Assembly (NCBI GenBank): GCA_002284615.2
Contig: MU069493.1
Span: forward strand, 548,094-562,401
Source: Dunaliella salina
Taxonomy: Eukaryota; Chlorophyta; Chlorophyceae; Chlamydomonadales; Dunaliellaceae
Length of the DNA: 14,308 bases
Direction of reading: 5' to 3'
In this document: one piece after another, positions 1-7,215 of the stretch
How the letters are laid out: every line of letters starts with the position of its first letter
Position numbering within the stretch: the stretch's first letter is position 1
Position numbers and translations under genes: made by a program
The notes under the pieces: model-generated
Seen by the model: the letters and a program-made list of their open reading frames with translations, nothing else
Database searches by the model: none
Told to the model about the DNA's origin: nothing

Positions 1-41
<41 letters not shown>
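1..41. repeat. (CA)n microsatellite ending in a candidate splice acceptor
   Basis: Twenty CA units open the window and may continue upstream of it. They run directly into CACAG|GAGCGC, so the AG at 40-41 could serve as a 3' splice acceptor for the open exon that follows. CA-rich tracts directly upstream of acceptors occur in algal introns; the splice role here is inferred. Confidence 0.85.
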
Positions 42-42
<1 letters not shown>

Positions 43-176
43 AGCGCTTGGCTAACCGTCCCACGTCAATGGTGGCAGCAGCCAAGGCTCGGCTGGAGGC
101 CTCTCAAGCTCGCTTGCAGGCCCTGAGGGACATGTATGCCAAGGAATTGAGCAAGGTGTCAAGGGTTAGCCGCGGT

Positions 177-213
<37 letters not shown>

Positions 214-656
214 ATACAGGCAAGGGGGGGGATGGCTCAAATGACCATACCGTCGAGGACGAGACGCAAGGGTCCAGCAGAAGTGGGGAAAGCAGTGCAG
301 ACCAGGGCTCACAGGGAGATGCGAGCAGCAGCCACAGTGATAGCAGCAGCAATGGAAGCAGCATGCAGGACGCGAGCACTTCCAGCACGCCTAGAAGTCC
401 TTCGGGCTCCCCCTTTGAATCCACTGTCCCTGGCGCTGGCCCACCTGGCGTCCGCACGGCCTGCACTCTGGCGCATGGAGCTCACCAGCATCCCAGCTGC
501 TTAACACCTCCTCCTGCGTCTTCTGCTGCCACTTACCTTCTCCACACCCCATTTATGCCAAGAGGCCTTGCTTTTCAATGGAAACCTGTAACAACTTTTG
601 TGAGCGGCTTCGTTGGCAGGTGGTCAGCGCCCTTATGGGAGGGTTGTTCTAGCTGA
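42..656 (+). CDS. Ser-rich exon with helical N-terminus (3' part of an unidentified gene)
   Basis: The frame is open from the putative acceptor at 42 to a TGA at 654-656. No ATG lies at the start of the frame (a TTG sits at 48; the first in-frame ATG is at 69), so this is better read as an internal or terminal exon than a complete gene. The first 45 or so residues are Ala/Leu/Arg-rich with heptad-like spacing (KARLEASQARLQALRDMYAK), suggesting a short coiled coil. An (AGC)11 run then encodes 11 serines, followed by about 80 residues of acidic, Ser/Gly/Asp-rich low-complexity sequence and a Pro/Thr-rich tail. No catalytic domain is visible. The last part, after about 490, may be intron or untranslated because its composition changes. 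Two other frames are also partly open because of the trinucleotide repeat, but they give Leu- or Ala-rich shadows. Function unknown. Confidence 0.4.
177..209 (+). repeat. (AGC)11 trinucleotide repeat
   Basis: Eleven perfect AGC units encode a serine homopolymer in the plus-strand exon. Being a triplet repeat it keeps all frames open and is likely length-polymorphic. Confidence 0.9.
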
Positions 657-2574
657 CAAATGCTTTGACTGCAATGGCGTGTTGCTAAGCAGACCAAGCC
701 AGCTTTGTTGAAGAAGATTGCAGCTGCTCAGGCTTGTAATCATGGTGCTTAAGCACACCGAACCAAACAATGACGCGCTGGATCCCTTCTGGACTGAAAT
801 TGACTTCCTTTCCTCACCTAGCTTTTTTCCACTTTCTATTGATCTCTGTGTTGGCTGTGCATAGGAAGCAGAAGACAAAAGCAAACTACATAGCGGAAGC
901 ACTCCCCAGATCAACGGAGGATGAGAGGGTACCTTCAGCTGAGGCATCATGATTTCTCTCTGCCAAGAAAAGAGAGGAGAGAAGAAGGTCTAGGGAACCA
1001 TCGCATAACTTGCGGTGCAAGTCTTCTTTGATCAGCTTCTTTACCAGTGCTGCCGAATCACAACAGCATTCCGACCACCAATTGGACATTTGTTAGTGGT
1101 TTAGGGTCTTTGTACCAAAAGCACATTGTAGAAACAAAAAGGAGTGATAAGACCCAGTGGTTGGTGAGACACAGAGTGTCAGCTATTTCCCTGACGAATT
1201 GCAGCATAGGGGGTACCAAACAAGTAAAAAAGAAAAACCTCCATCTTTCCAATGGGTAGGCATGTAGGATGTTACCACAACACATGGAGATTACAATTGT
1301 GAATTTTGGTGGTGAAATATGGTCCCAGGGTGGAGCTGTGGGCCATTATTGGTTGATATGAGGCCAGGAGAGTGTTCCGGGTCTTCCAAAATTCATAACT
1401 TTTGGGTGAAAATGTTACAAGTAATGATGGCTGGAACGGTAGATTTGAGAAAGAAAACTAGGAAAGAGCATCCAGTGATAAAGGGGGTTGTCCACTTTTG
1501 TTCCATTCCTACCATCCAGTCAACCGATTGTTCCTTGCAGCAGCACTTTTGATTGGCTGTTAGGCGATACCTGACATGCTTTAGAGTATCCACGCTCTAT
1601 ACACGCTACATTCCTTCAAGTTGGACAGTTGGTAGGATAGTTTTGTAGAACCCTAGCCCTGAAGGGACAAATGGCTTCTTCTGACAGGCCACCTTTTACA
1701 GTGGCAATCTGGTGCCATTACAACATGCTTAATCTACAGCAGAGGGACTAGGGTTCCCTTGGAGCCCGAGAGAGCCTGCATTACTTTACATGAGGCTTTG
1801 ACCCTCAACCAAGTGGTTGACTGCTCAGCCTGCTGGTCATTGCCAGCCACACAAGAAGTATTCATGGTGTAGGGAGGGGGGAAATGCATACATTTCAAAC
1901 ATTGCTCAAGAAATTGAAATACGTAATCGTTGCAAACCTCGAAACAGTATAAACCAGTGTGACCATGGGAAATTCTTTGAGGAGAAATCTTTGAAAAGGA
2001 AAGAGCATACTCGTCCAAAGAGCACAAGTACTAGCACAATTACGCTGGGAAAGCCTTTCCCTGAGGGCATGTCTCTCGCCTTGCAAATCTTGCATATCAA
2101 AAAGGACACGTTGACCATTTCAAATTACCAGTCTGTAAAGCTCTCTCTACTCCCATTTTATAAGTCCTCAGCCTGGAACGAGAAATATTCGCTGCACACG
2201 TCTTCCCAAATCCAAGATACCTACAGGCCTTGTAAGGTGCAGCCGCGGCACTAATAGGGTTTAAAAGAAAATAATCCCCTTGGCTCAACACTGTCCAAAT
2301 CATTCCAGACCCTACATGTGTGCGCAAGTCTGTTGCAAACTCTCTAACATCGATCAATGGCTCATTCAACGAGTTATGCATAGGTTATGCACAGGTTACT
2401 CATGCAGCTCAATCTTTTGAAGCCCCCAAATACAGTCAACATTTCAGGTATCCATCCCCAAAAGGGACGTGGAGATCGTGGGTTCGATTCTGTAGGGGTT
2501 CGATAAGGCGAGCCCTTCTGGGTGCCAAGGTCGCTCCCCTGTGATGCTTGGGGGCTAGTCCCGCTTGCGTAGCT
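657..2574. other. Gene-poor stretch, nothing recognised
   Basis: Reading all six frames gives only short open stretches (at most about 145 codons, plus strand 1817-2254) without any motif I recognise. There are no tRNA or rRNA genes and no tandem repeats beyond short ones. The moderately AT-rich composition fits intron or intergenic DNA, possibly very old transposon remains. The part nearest 2575 borders the reverse transcriptase relic. Confidence 0.5.
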
Positions 2575-3732
2575 TCTCCTTTTCCTTTTCCAACAGTTCA
2601 CACCAGGAGGCATGCTCAACGCACTACCACTGATGGCACCAGCCTGCAGCACCTTCCTCACAATCACACTGTTGTAACACCAAAAAAAATTGTAAAACCT
2701 CCTCGCTGTTCTGGCCAATAGAAGTGCAACAGTTCCTGTCCACAATTCCACAATCCCTCCTCACTGTCCAATTATGAGTAGGCCGCTTAAAAGAAAAAAG
2801 ACCTGCCAGGTCTGACAGTGTCTGCAGCAGGCAATCCATCTCAGCACCCTCCTTCATGCATTGAGTTCCATGTATTTGGCTTGCATACATGCTGGCAAGA
2901 ATTATGTACGTTTTAGTCAGCCACAGCAGAGTGTGTGGCCTGTCTACTGGCCCATGGTCTTCTGCTAATTGTCTCACACGTAAAGGACCAGCAAAGCAGG
3001 GACCACACACTCAGCTGCTGCAACCATGTTGCCATTGCGGGTAAAGTGCTTGCCCAGATACTCGAAGGAGCCTGCATTGGCTTGTCGGTCCTTCCCATAT
3101 CTGTTTGGGGCTCTCACCAAGGCTGGCTGTGTCTAGTGTAAGTTTTGGGGGCCTTCCCTGAATGCATGCGGCCTGCGCAGCCTTTTCTTTTCTCGTTTTT
3201 GTAAAGCATATTAGTGACCTCGGCGAACTCATGAGGCACTGATCAGTGCCTTTGATTACTCCTTCAACACCTACTGCCAAGCGATCTATTTCATTAATGT
3301 ACAAAGCAAATAACCTAGGAGGCAAAGGACACCCCTTTTTCATTTCCCTAGTAGGACTCAACCCAGCTGCCTCAGAAAAAAAAAGGAAAAAACTACGTGG
3401 GAAGAGAAACTCTCCCTACATCAATTAAGGAAAAGCCCTTTAACCAAAACAAACTCTTTATCCTCGTACAGGTTCTTGATGACAGGCAACATGTGCGCAG
3501 GCATGCAACTTTGCTGATAGTGCTCCCAGAGTTTATCCCTAGGAGTTGTGTTTAAGGCCTGCCTGAAATAAATGACAGCCACAAGCGAGGGGAGGAGGCT
3601 TTTTGGTCTGCGCTGCATGTCTCTGGTGCCTCAAAACAAAGATGGGTTGCAGTGTGTTCTGGCCAAGGTAACATTTAAACCTAGAGTCTGGGATTTTGTT
3701 CACAGCCTAGCACCAATCTATAACCTCACATA
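2575..3732 (-). pseudogene. Decayed non-LTR retrotransposon reverse transcriptase (RT) relic
   Basis: Pieces of a LINE-type RT can be followed 5' to 3' on the minus strand, but only by changing frame several times. Near 3700-3620 is GQNTLQPIFVLRHQRHAA, the FRP-x-ST-x-H-x-FVLRH-like region. Near 3590-3440 is RQALNTTPRDKLWEH (the FDTVPRDLLW region) and LPVIKNLYEDKEFVLVKG. Near 3360-3230 is KKGCPLPPRLFALYINEIDR, the conserved QGCPLSPxLFxLYI motif. Near 3063-3010 is EYLGKHFTRNGNMVAAAE, the YLG-x-x-F motif. Near 2950-2750 is the thumb-like RPHTLLWLTKTYIILASMYA. A further frame continues to about 2600 (RRFYNFFWCYNSVIVRKVLQ). The catalytic YxDD is not seen: where it should lie (about 3215) the frame reads VTNMLYKNE, followed by an apparent deletion. 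A 61-bp solo 3' end (3375-3435) splits the gene between the VLVKG and GCPLPP motifs. The piece is clearly dead and older than element A beside it. It may be the same family, but it has no overlap with A to prove that. Confidence 0.85.
3375..3435 (-). mobile_element. Solo 3' end of the same retrotransposon family, inserted in the RT relic
   Basis: Read on the minus strand, this 61-bp block is nearly identical to the 3' terminus of element A: CTTTTCCTTAATTGATGTAG, the small hairpin (3397-3419), ACGTAG, then a T-rich tail. It interrupts the RT relic precisely between two conserved RT motifs that should be contiguous. It therefore looks like an extremely 5'-truncated insertion. Its tail is T-rich with one CC rather than regular TTTTC units. 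No clear target-site duplication was found. Confidence 0.75.
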
Positions 3733-3753
3733 GGAAAGAAAAGAAAAGAAAAA
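3733..3753 (-). repeat. (TTTTC)n 3' tail of element A
   Basis: On the minus strand TTTTT-C-TTTT-C-TTTT-CTTTCC ends the element. A short repeat instead of poly(A) is typical of several LINE clades whose reverse transcriptase slips on its own 3' end. Confidence 0.75.
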
Positions 3754-3757
3754 CTAC

Positions 3758-3780
3758 GTAGGCAGAGAAACTCTCCCTAC
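3758..3780 (-). other. 3' UTR hairpin of element A
   Basis: On the minus strand the sequence reads GTAGG-G-AGAG, loop TTT, CTCT-G-CCTAC: a 5-bp stem, one G.G mismatch, a 4-bp stem and a 3-nt loop. It lies just before the TTTTC tail. The equivalent positions in the other copies also pair, with one compensatory change in element B. It is probably an RT-recognition signal. Confidence 0.6.
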
Positions 3781-3860
3781 ATCAATTAAGGAAAAGGAGA
3801 CACATTGGCTCAAAAAAGAGCCGTGTGCCCCCTCCACCACAAGGTATGAAATAGAGAATG

Positions 3861-4034
3861 CTAAAGTGGATCTGGAGGGTTACTAGAAGCACCTGGCTCT
3901 AGAGCCTTGCTGTGGGAAATATTCTCATCTTTGATTGCGCGGTGTGTGGTGACTAGTTTGTGGGCATATTGAACAGAATGGGCATGAAGTTGTCGAGCAA
4001 GCTTTGTGGCACGCTGCTGATCCAATCCTAGTTA
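3861..4034 (-). pseudogene. Orphaned C-terminal 56 codons of the element A protein after a premature stop
   Basis: After the TAA at 4034-4032 the same frame continues for 56 codons to a TAG at 3863-3861. It reads LGLDQQRATKLARQLHAHSV at the start and NPPDPL at the end. Element B carries the aligned sequence LGLDAFKATKLVRKLHAHSV and NPPDPH without a stop, with a GAG (Glu) codon where A has TAA. About 22 of the first 32 residues are identical. The simplest reading is a single substitution of a Glu codon to TAA in A. Confidence 0.85.
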
Positions 4035-6701
4035 TTTGAATTGCTTCAGGGTATGCTCAGTGTAAATAGTTCCACCTACACCCAGGAGAATAGGGTGAAT
4101 TGTAACAGCTTTAGCGTTAATAAGTTTACAAAGGTCTGCGTGCCGCTGCTTTGCCGCGTTCAACTGATGCTCTGGCCTTGTGTCTTCACAGAACTTGATT
4201 TCTATTAGGTGCACATGGCGGTCATTTGCATGCAGTTCATGGGGATGCCTCATGCGGCTAGTTCTGGTGGTCCTCCGTAAGGAGCTGCGCAAAGCGTGGT
4301 GGGAATGGTTAGGAGAAACATCGTTAGAAGTATGTTTGGCATCAAAAGGGGTGATCAAAACAGCATCTGGTCGACTGAAGTTGAGTCTTTTCCTCTCTGG
4401 AAGGTTACGAGGGAAGAAGTTAGCAGGTAAAGTTCTGTTTAAGGCATGTGTAGGGAGTTGGAGGTTGTGTTGAGCAAGCTTAAAATTGCTCCCTATATCT
4501 GTGTAGACTAGGCCTGCCCCTACAGGGCATTTGCTAAGGGCTTTTGTAATCATTCTGCCTGCAATGTTGTGGCGTTCAGTTCTCATGTTGGAGATGATAT
4601 GATTATGGCAACCTGAGAGCATGTGTAATGCGCTGTCCAAATGATGGCAGCCTGAGAGGGGGCAAGATGGATCAGATGACTTTTTGAAACGTACTGCATG
4701 TTTTCGGTTGTAGAGGGTGCCTGTGCAGTACTGCAGGATGGTACGCTTCATGGGTACAGAGATGTTGGGCATATTTCTGAAGGCATTGCTGATTTTTTCA
4801 TCTACTTGCAGTAATAAGTTTTGATAGTAAGAGTAGTAACCTGTTTTGGCATTGGCATATCCAAGCTTGTGTTTATAATGCATGTGGGATTTGAGAGCAT
4901 CTTTAAGATTGGGGAGATAGGTGAGCTTGTGGGTGGGTGGTGGACCTGTAGATGTGCCTGCAGCATGTACTCTTTCTTCCTTGGCTAACCAGAAAAAATT
5001 TGTAAATGGATTTCCACCAGGACCTGCACCAGGGATCTCGGTGTCTGCCACACAGTTCTGTGCTTGCTTTGCCTGATGCTTTGCAATGGCATCTGCACAT
5101 TCATTTCCAGTGATGCCAGCATGGGACATCACTTTGTAAATTCGAATTTTGGTATGGAAGTCTCCAATGAGCGTTGAAATCACTTCAAGGACGTCTCCTT
5201 CAATATGCTTCAGATGTCTTCCAGGATAGAGAAGCTGTTTATGTATTTGATTGAAAGAGGTGAGGCTGTCTGATGCAATATCTGCATATTTGGTGATGAT
5301 AGCAGCAGCAATTGCTGCTACTTCAGCTTTAGTGATGGTTTTAGTAATCCCGGCACCGTTTGGTTCTACAAAATTCTTGCTGTTAGTGGATGGGCAGTAG
5401 ACGCCTGCTCCAATTTCTTGCTTACCGTTATGGACAAGGCAGCTGACATCTGTGTATGCCCATGTCCTCCAGTCAGCAACTTTAAGAGTTAAAAGAGTAC
5501 TGGATTGGCTGGGCACCAAGTCTGTACCTTGGATACTTATGTGTGAATTTCTAGGCTGCTTGGATACGTGTTGTTTGTCAAATGGGAGGCGTTCCAGTTT
5601 ATTGAAACCTGGCACGTGGGCATGCATGGGATTTAGGATAGGTAGGCTGCTGACGCTCTCAAGCTTCCACTCTGTAGCTTCTTTCAAACCTCCTTTCAGG
5701 CCCTGCAGCCAGTCTTTGTTATGGTTATTAAGATGGATTCGAGCTGCAGTGTTCCAAACAGCAGAGATGCGAAGGTCCCAGGTATGCTTAGGTAAAGGTA
5801 CCTCTTGGTTAGGGCAGGATTGAGGGGCGCTGTAACTAAGTTTTTCGCAAGGTACGGTTCCAAGTTCGTAACAGAGGTGGGGGTAGGCAATGAAAAGTCT
5901 GGAGTAGGGGTTGGATATCATTTCCTTTTTCCGAGCCGGAAGGAACATGAATATAGCAATGGCCTCTGTGTTGAGAATGGCAGAGTAAATGGCATGTTGC
6001 AAAGCCTGGTTCATGGTTCGCTCGTCATAAATGGGATGGCAGACTGAGAAGCCTGAGGATTTGGATGAGAAGGCATTATGCATGGCACCAAAAAGAGTGT
6101 CTCGGGAGTCCGCACTCCAATAATTCTGGTATTGTGGGTTGTGGTCTAGTGGGGAGGCCATTTTTTCTTGAGCTACTGAAGCCCATTTTTGAAGGGCGTG
6201 ATGAATGTGAGTTGGAAGGGCTCGTGAAAAGGAGTCTTTGATCTCCTTGCTAGAGTACTTTCTTTCAAGCTTGGATTTGCGGGAAAGAAGCCCTTGCAGC
6301 TCAGTAGCAAAACTGCCAGGAGCTGGTGTTATTTTCACGTGCGTACCAGCAAGCTTGGCCCCATAAAAAGCCATGTAGAGGATTTGGAAGCGGCACGGGG
6401 ATATCATACCAACACACTTGCCTTGCGTATTGAAAATGCAAGCCATGTGCGCCATGTATATTTCTGGGAGAATGAGGGGGGAAGGAGTAGGAGGGGAATG
6501 GCTGTGGGATCCTGTGTCAGATGATGCTAAATAAGGGGATTGCTGATCTGTGTACTTCACGAGGTCAAACTCACGCATCCAATATTCGCATGAGCCTGTG
6601 GGTTTTATGTCTGCTTGTGGATTAGTGGGGTTTGTATCAAATGTGATTTTGTTGCGCGATTCTGTGTCCAATTTCTGCTGCCATACATTGGTTTCTTTAA
6701 G
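4032..6701 (-). CDS. Retrotransposon polyprotein C-terminal part: MTase-like, RNase H, CCHC, endonuclease
   Basis: An uninterrupted frame of about 889 codons with no ATG at its 5' end; residues below are counted from a TTG at 6671. Residues about 155-315 form a domain resembling PCIF1-type methyltransferases (see the separate entry). Residues about 400-535 are RNase H with all four acidic residues visible: D408 (AYTDVS), E450 (KAEVAA), D468 (ASDSLTS) and D527 (GNECADAIAK), plus H517. C670-x4-C675-x7-H683-x4-C688 followed by R700-H701-N702 matches the CCHC and R-HN elements preceding R2-type endonucleases. RPDAVLI (D769) and HLIEIKF (E824, K826) form a PD-(D/E)xK nuclease site, separated by an unusual Arg/His-rich insert (about 775-820). 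The protein would remove template RNA and nick target DNA. The frame ends at a TAA that is probably a nonsense mutation, because homology continues to 3861. With no start codon and no RT it is unlikely to work on its own. Confidence 0.85.
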   Translation of the reverse strand, partial: LKETNVWQQKLDTESRNKITFDTNPTNPQADIKPTGSCEYWMREFDLVKYTDQQSPYLASSDTGSHSHSPPTPSPLILPEIYMAHMACIFNTQGKCVGMISPCRFQILYMAFYGAKLAGTHVKITPAPGSFATELQGLLSRKSKLERKYSSKEIKDSFSRALPTHIHHALQKWASVAQEKMASPLDHNPQYQNYWSADSRDTLFGAMHNAFSSKSSGFSVCHPIYDERTMNQALQHAIYSAILNTEAIAIFMFLPARKKEMISNPYSRLFIAYPHLCYELGTVPCEKLSYSAPQSCPNQEVPLPKHTWDLRISAVWNTAARIHLNNHNKDWLQGLKGGLKEATEWKLESVSSLPILNPMHAHVPGFNKLERLPFDKQHVSKQPRNSHISIQGTDLVPSQSSTLLTLKVADWRTWAYTDVSCLVHNGKQEIGAGVYCPSTNSKNFVEPNGAGITKTITKAEVAAIAAAIITKYADIASDSLTSFNQIHKQLLYPGRHLKHIEGDVLEVISTLIGDFHTKIRIYKVMSHAGITGNECADAIAKHQAKQAQNCVADTEIPGAGPGGNPFTNFFWLAKEERVHAAGTSTGPPPTHKLTYLPNLKDALKSHMHYKHKLGYANAKTGYYSYYQNLLLQVDEKISNAFRNMPNISVPMKRTILQYCTGTLYNRKHAVRFKKSSDPSCPLSGCHHLDSALHMLSGCHNHIISNMRTERHNIAGRMITKALSKCPVGAGLVYTDIGSNFKLAQHNLQLPTHALNRTLPANFFPRNLPERKRLNFSRPDAVLITPFDAKHTSNDVSPNHSHHALRSSLRRTTRTSRMRHPHELHANDRHVHLIEIKFCEDTRPEHQLNAAKQRHADLCKLINAKAVTIHPILLGVGGTIYTEHTLKQFK
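5720..6210 (-). other. Methyltransferase-like (PCIF1-type) domain in element A
   Basis: Residues about 155-315 of the element A protein contain YWSADSRDTLFGAMHNAF, then FSVCHPIYDERTMNQALQHA, then a hydrophobic strand ending FMFLPA, and later HTWDLRISAVWN. The order (S-A-x-x-D-x-x-FG, a four-residue motif after a strand followed by D/E-E-x-x-M, a helix, a hydrophobic F-x-x-x-x-P strand, and a terminal strand with WN) recalls the adenine methyltransferase domain of PCIF1. The catalytic NPPF position reads HPIY here, so catalysis is doubtful. The assignment rests on motif order recalled from the family, not on an alignment. An alternative is a retroelement-specific linker domain between RT and RNase H. 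Confidence 0.35.
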
Positions 6702-6705
6702 TTAA

Positions 6706-7050
6706 GTCAAATACTGTGAGGACACCCGGCCTTACAGCCAGCTTCAGGCCTTCAAGCAGCAGCACCGCGACCTTTGTCGTCATCTTTCTAGAGTCTCAGC
6801 TCAAGTCACCCTCCATACTATCCTGCTAGGTGTGGGAGGAGTCGTCTACACCCCGCACACATTGGAGCCTCTTAAGGAGCTTGGTCTTGACGCTTTCAAG
6901 GCCACTAAGCTTGTCCGGAAGCTTCATGCTCATTCTGTCCTCTATGCTTACAAACTTGCCAGCACCAGACGTGCTTTTGAGAAAACCTTCTTCAACTCTC
7001 AACAAGGTCAGGCACAGGATACTGCTAATAACCCTCCTGATCCCCACTGA
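6706..7050 (+). pseudogene. C-terminal fragment of the retrotransposon endonuclease protein (element B)
   Basis: An in-frame stretch starting VKYCEDTRPYSQLQAF, 114 codons to a TGA at 7048-7050. It aligns with element A from IKFCEDTRPEHQLNAA: both have ILLGVGG followed by an IY or VY, a T-P/E-HTL motif, and the LHAHSV block. The catalytic Asp and Glu lie upstream and are missing; only the K of ExK is retained. There is no plausible start codon and TAA (6703-6705) precedes it, so it is a 5'-truncated remnant. It is useful because it preserves the native C-terminus (ending NPPDPH) that element A lost to a nonsense codon. Confidence 0.85.
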
Positions 7051-7118
7051 CTTCTTTCTTCTGCTTTATCTTGGTGAAGAGGATACACGGTGCCTTGGCC
7101 CTAGGTATCCCCTTTTCC

Positions 7119-7192
7119 TTAATTGATGTGGAGAGTGTATTCACTGCCTGCATAGTTAATTGATGTGGAGAGTGTTGTCACTGCCTGCATAG
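7119..7192 (+). repeat. Tandem duplication (2 x 37 bp) of the element 3' terminal block
   Basis: Units 7119-7155 and 7156-7192 both start TTAATTGATGTGGAGAGTGT and end CACTGCCTGCATAG, differing at two bases. Each has a hairpin core AGTG-4 nt-CACT. Element A and the solo end have one unit each. Confidence 0.9.
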
Positions 7193-7215
7193 TTTTTCTT
7201 TCTTTTCTTTCTTTC

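Larger units (their letters stand above)
3733..6701 (-). mobile_element. Element A: 5'-truncated Dualen/RandI-like non-LTR retrotransposon
   Basis: Reading from 6701 down to 3733 there is a long coding region (open to 4032, homology to 3861), about 107 bp of 3' UTR, a family-conserved 3' terminal block (about 3754-3797) and a tail of TTTTC units (3733-3753). The domain set RNase H, CCHC zinc motif and PD-(D/E)xK endonuclease matches R2-type/Dualen-type LINEs. The reverse transcriptase and everything upstream are missing, as expected from incomplete target-primed reverse transcription. The 5' limit at about 6701 is set by an in-frame TAA (6702-6704) and by the start of element B homology at 6706. 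The right end abuts the RT relic at 3732. No obvious target-site duplication flanks it. The intact reading frame compared with the relic suggests a recent insertion. Confidence 0.85.
6706..7215 (+). mobile_element. Element B: 3' end of a second, diverged copy, head-to-head with A
   Basis: The plus strand carries the last 114 codons of the endonuclease protein, a 3' UTR (7051-7192) and a pyrimidine tail of TTTTC/TTTC units (about 7193-7215). It begins abruptly inside the endonuclease active-site region, only a few bases from the 5' end of element A on the opposite strand. The UTR resembles that of A (CTTGGTGAAGAGGATACACG against CTTGTGGTGGAGGGGGCACA) but is clearly diverged. The terminal block is duplicated here. 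Confidence 0.85.

Noticed and set aside
104..466. Minus-strand Leu-rich open frame opposite the Ser-rich exon
   Set aside because: Its poly-Leu run is simply the reverse complement of the AGC repeat and serine-rich codons. It has no signal beyond that.
1817..2254. 145-codon plus-strand open frame
   Set aside because: It has no recognisable domain, and the opposite strand is also partly open. Its length is within chance for this composition. I also looked for transposase motifs at 1-2.2 kb and found none that held.
2482..2490. GTTCGATTC, a perfect match to the pol III B-box consensus
   Set aside because: No A-box or cloverleaf can be formed at the right distance upstream, and the flanking bases do not make a T-arm stem. 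It could be chance; not called as a tRNA or SINE.
4032..4034. Stop codon reassignment (TAA read as an amino acid) in element A
   Set aside because: The paralogous codon in element B is Glu, whereas known algal reassignment of TAA is to Gln. A single G-to-T nonsense change is simpler, and the rest of the frame uses no internal TAA or TAG.
3733..7215. Twin priming or internal inversion of one single element
   Set aside because: Elements A and B both contain the protein C-terminus and the 3' UTR, and they are clearly diverged from each other, so they are two copies.
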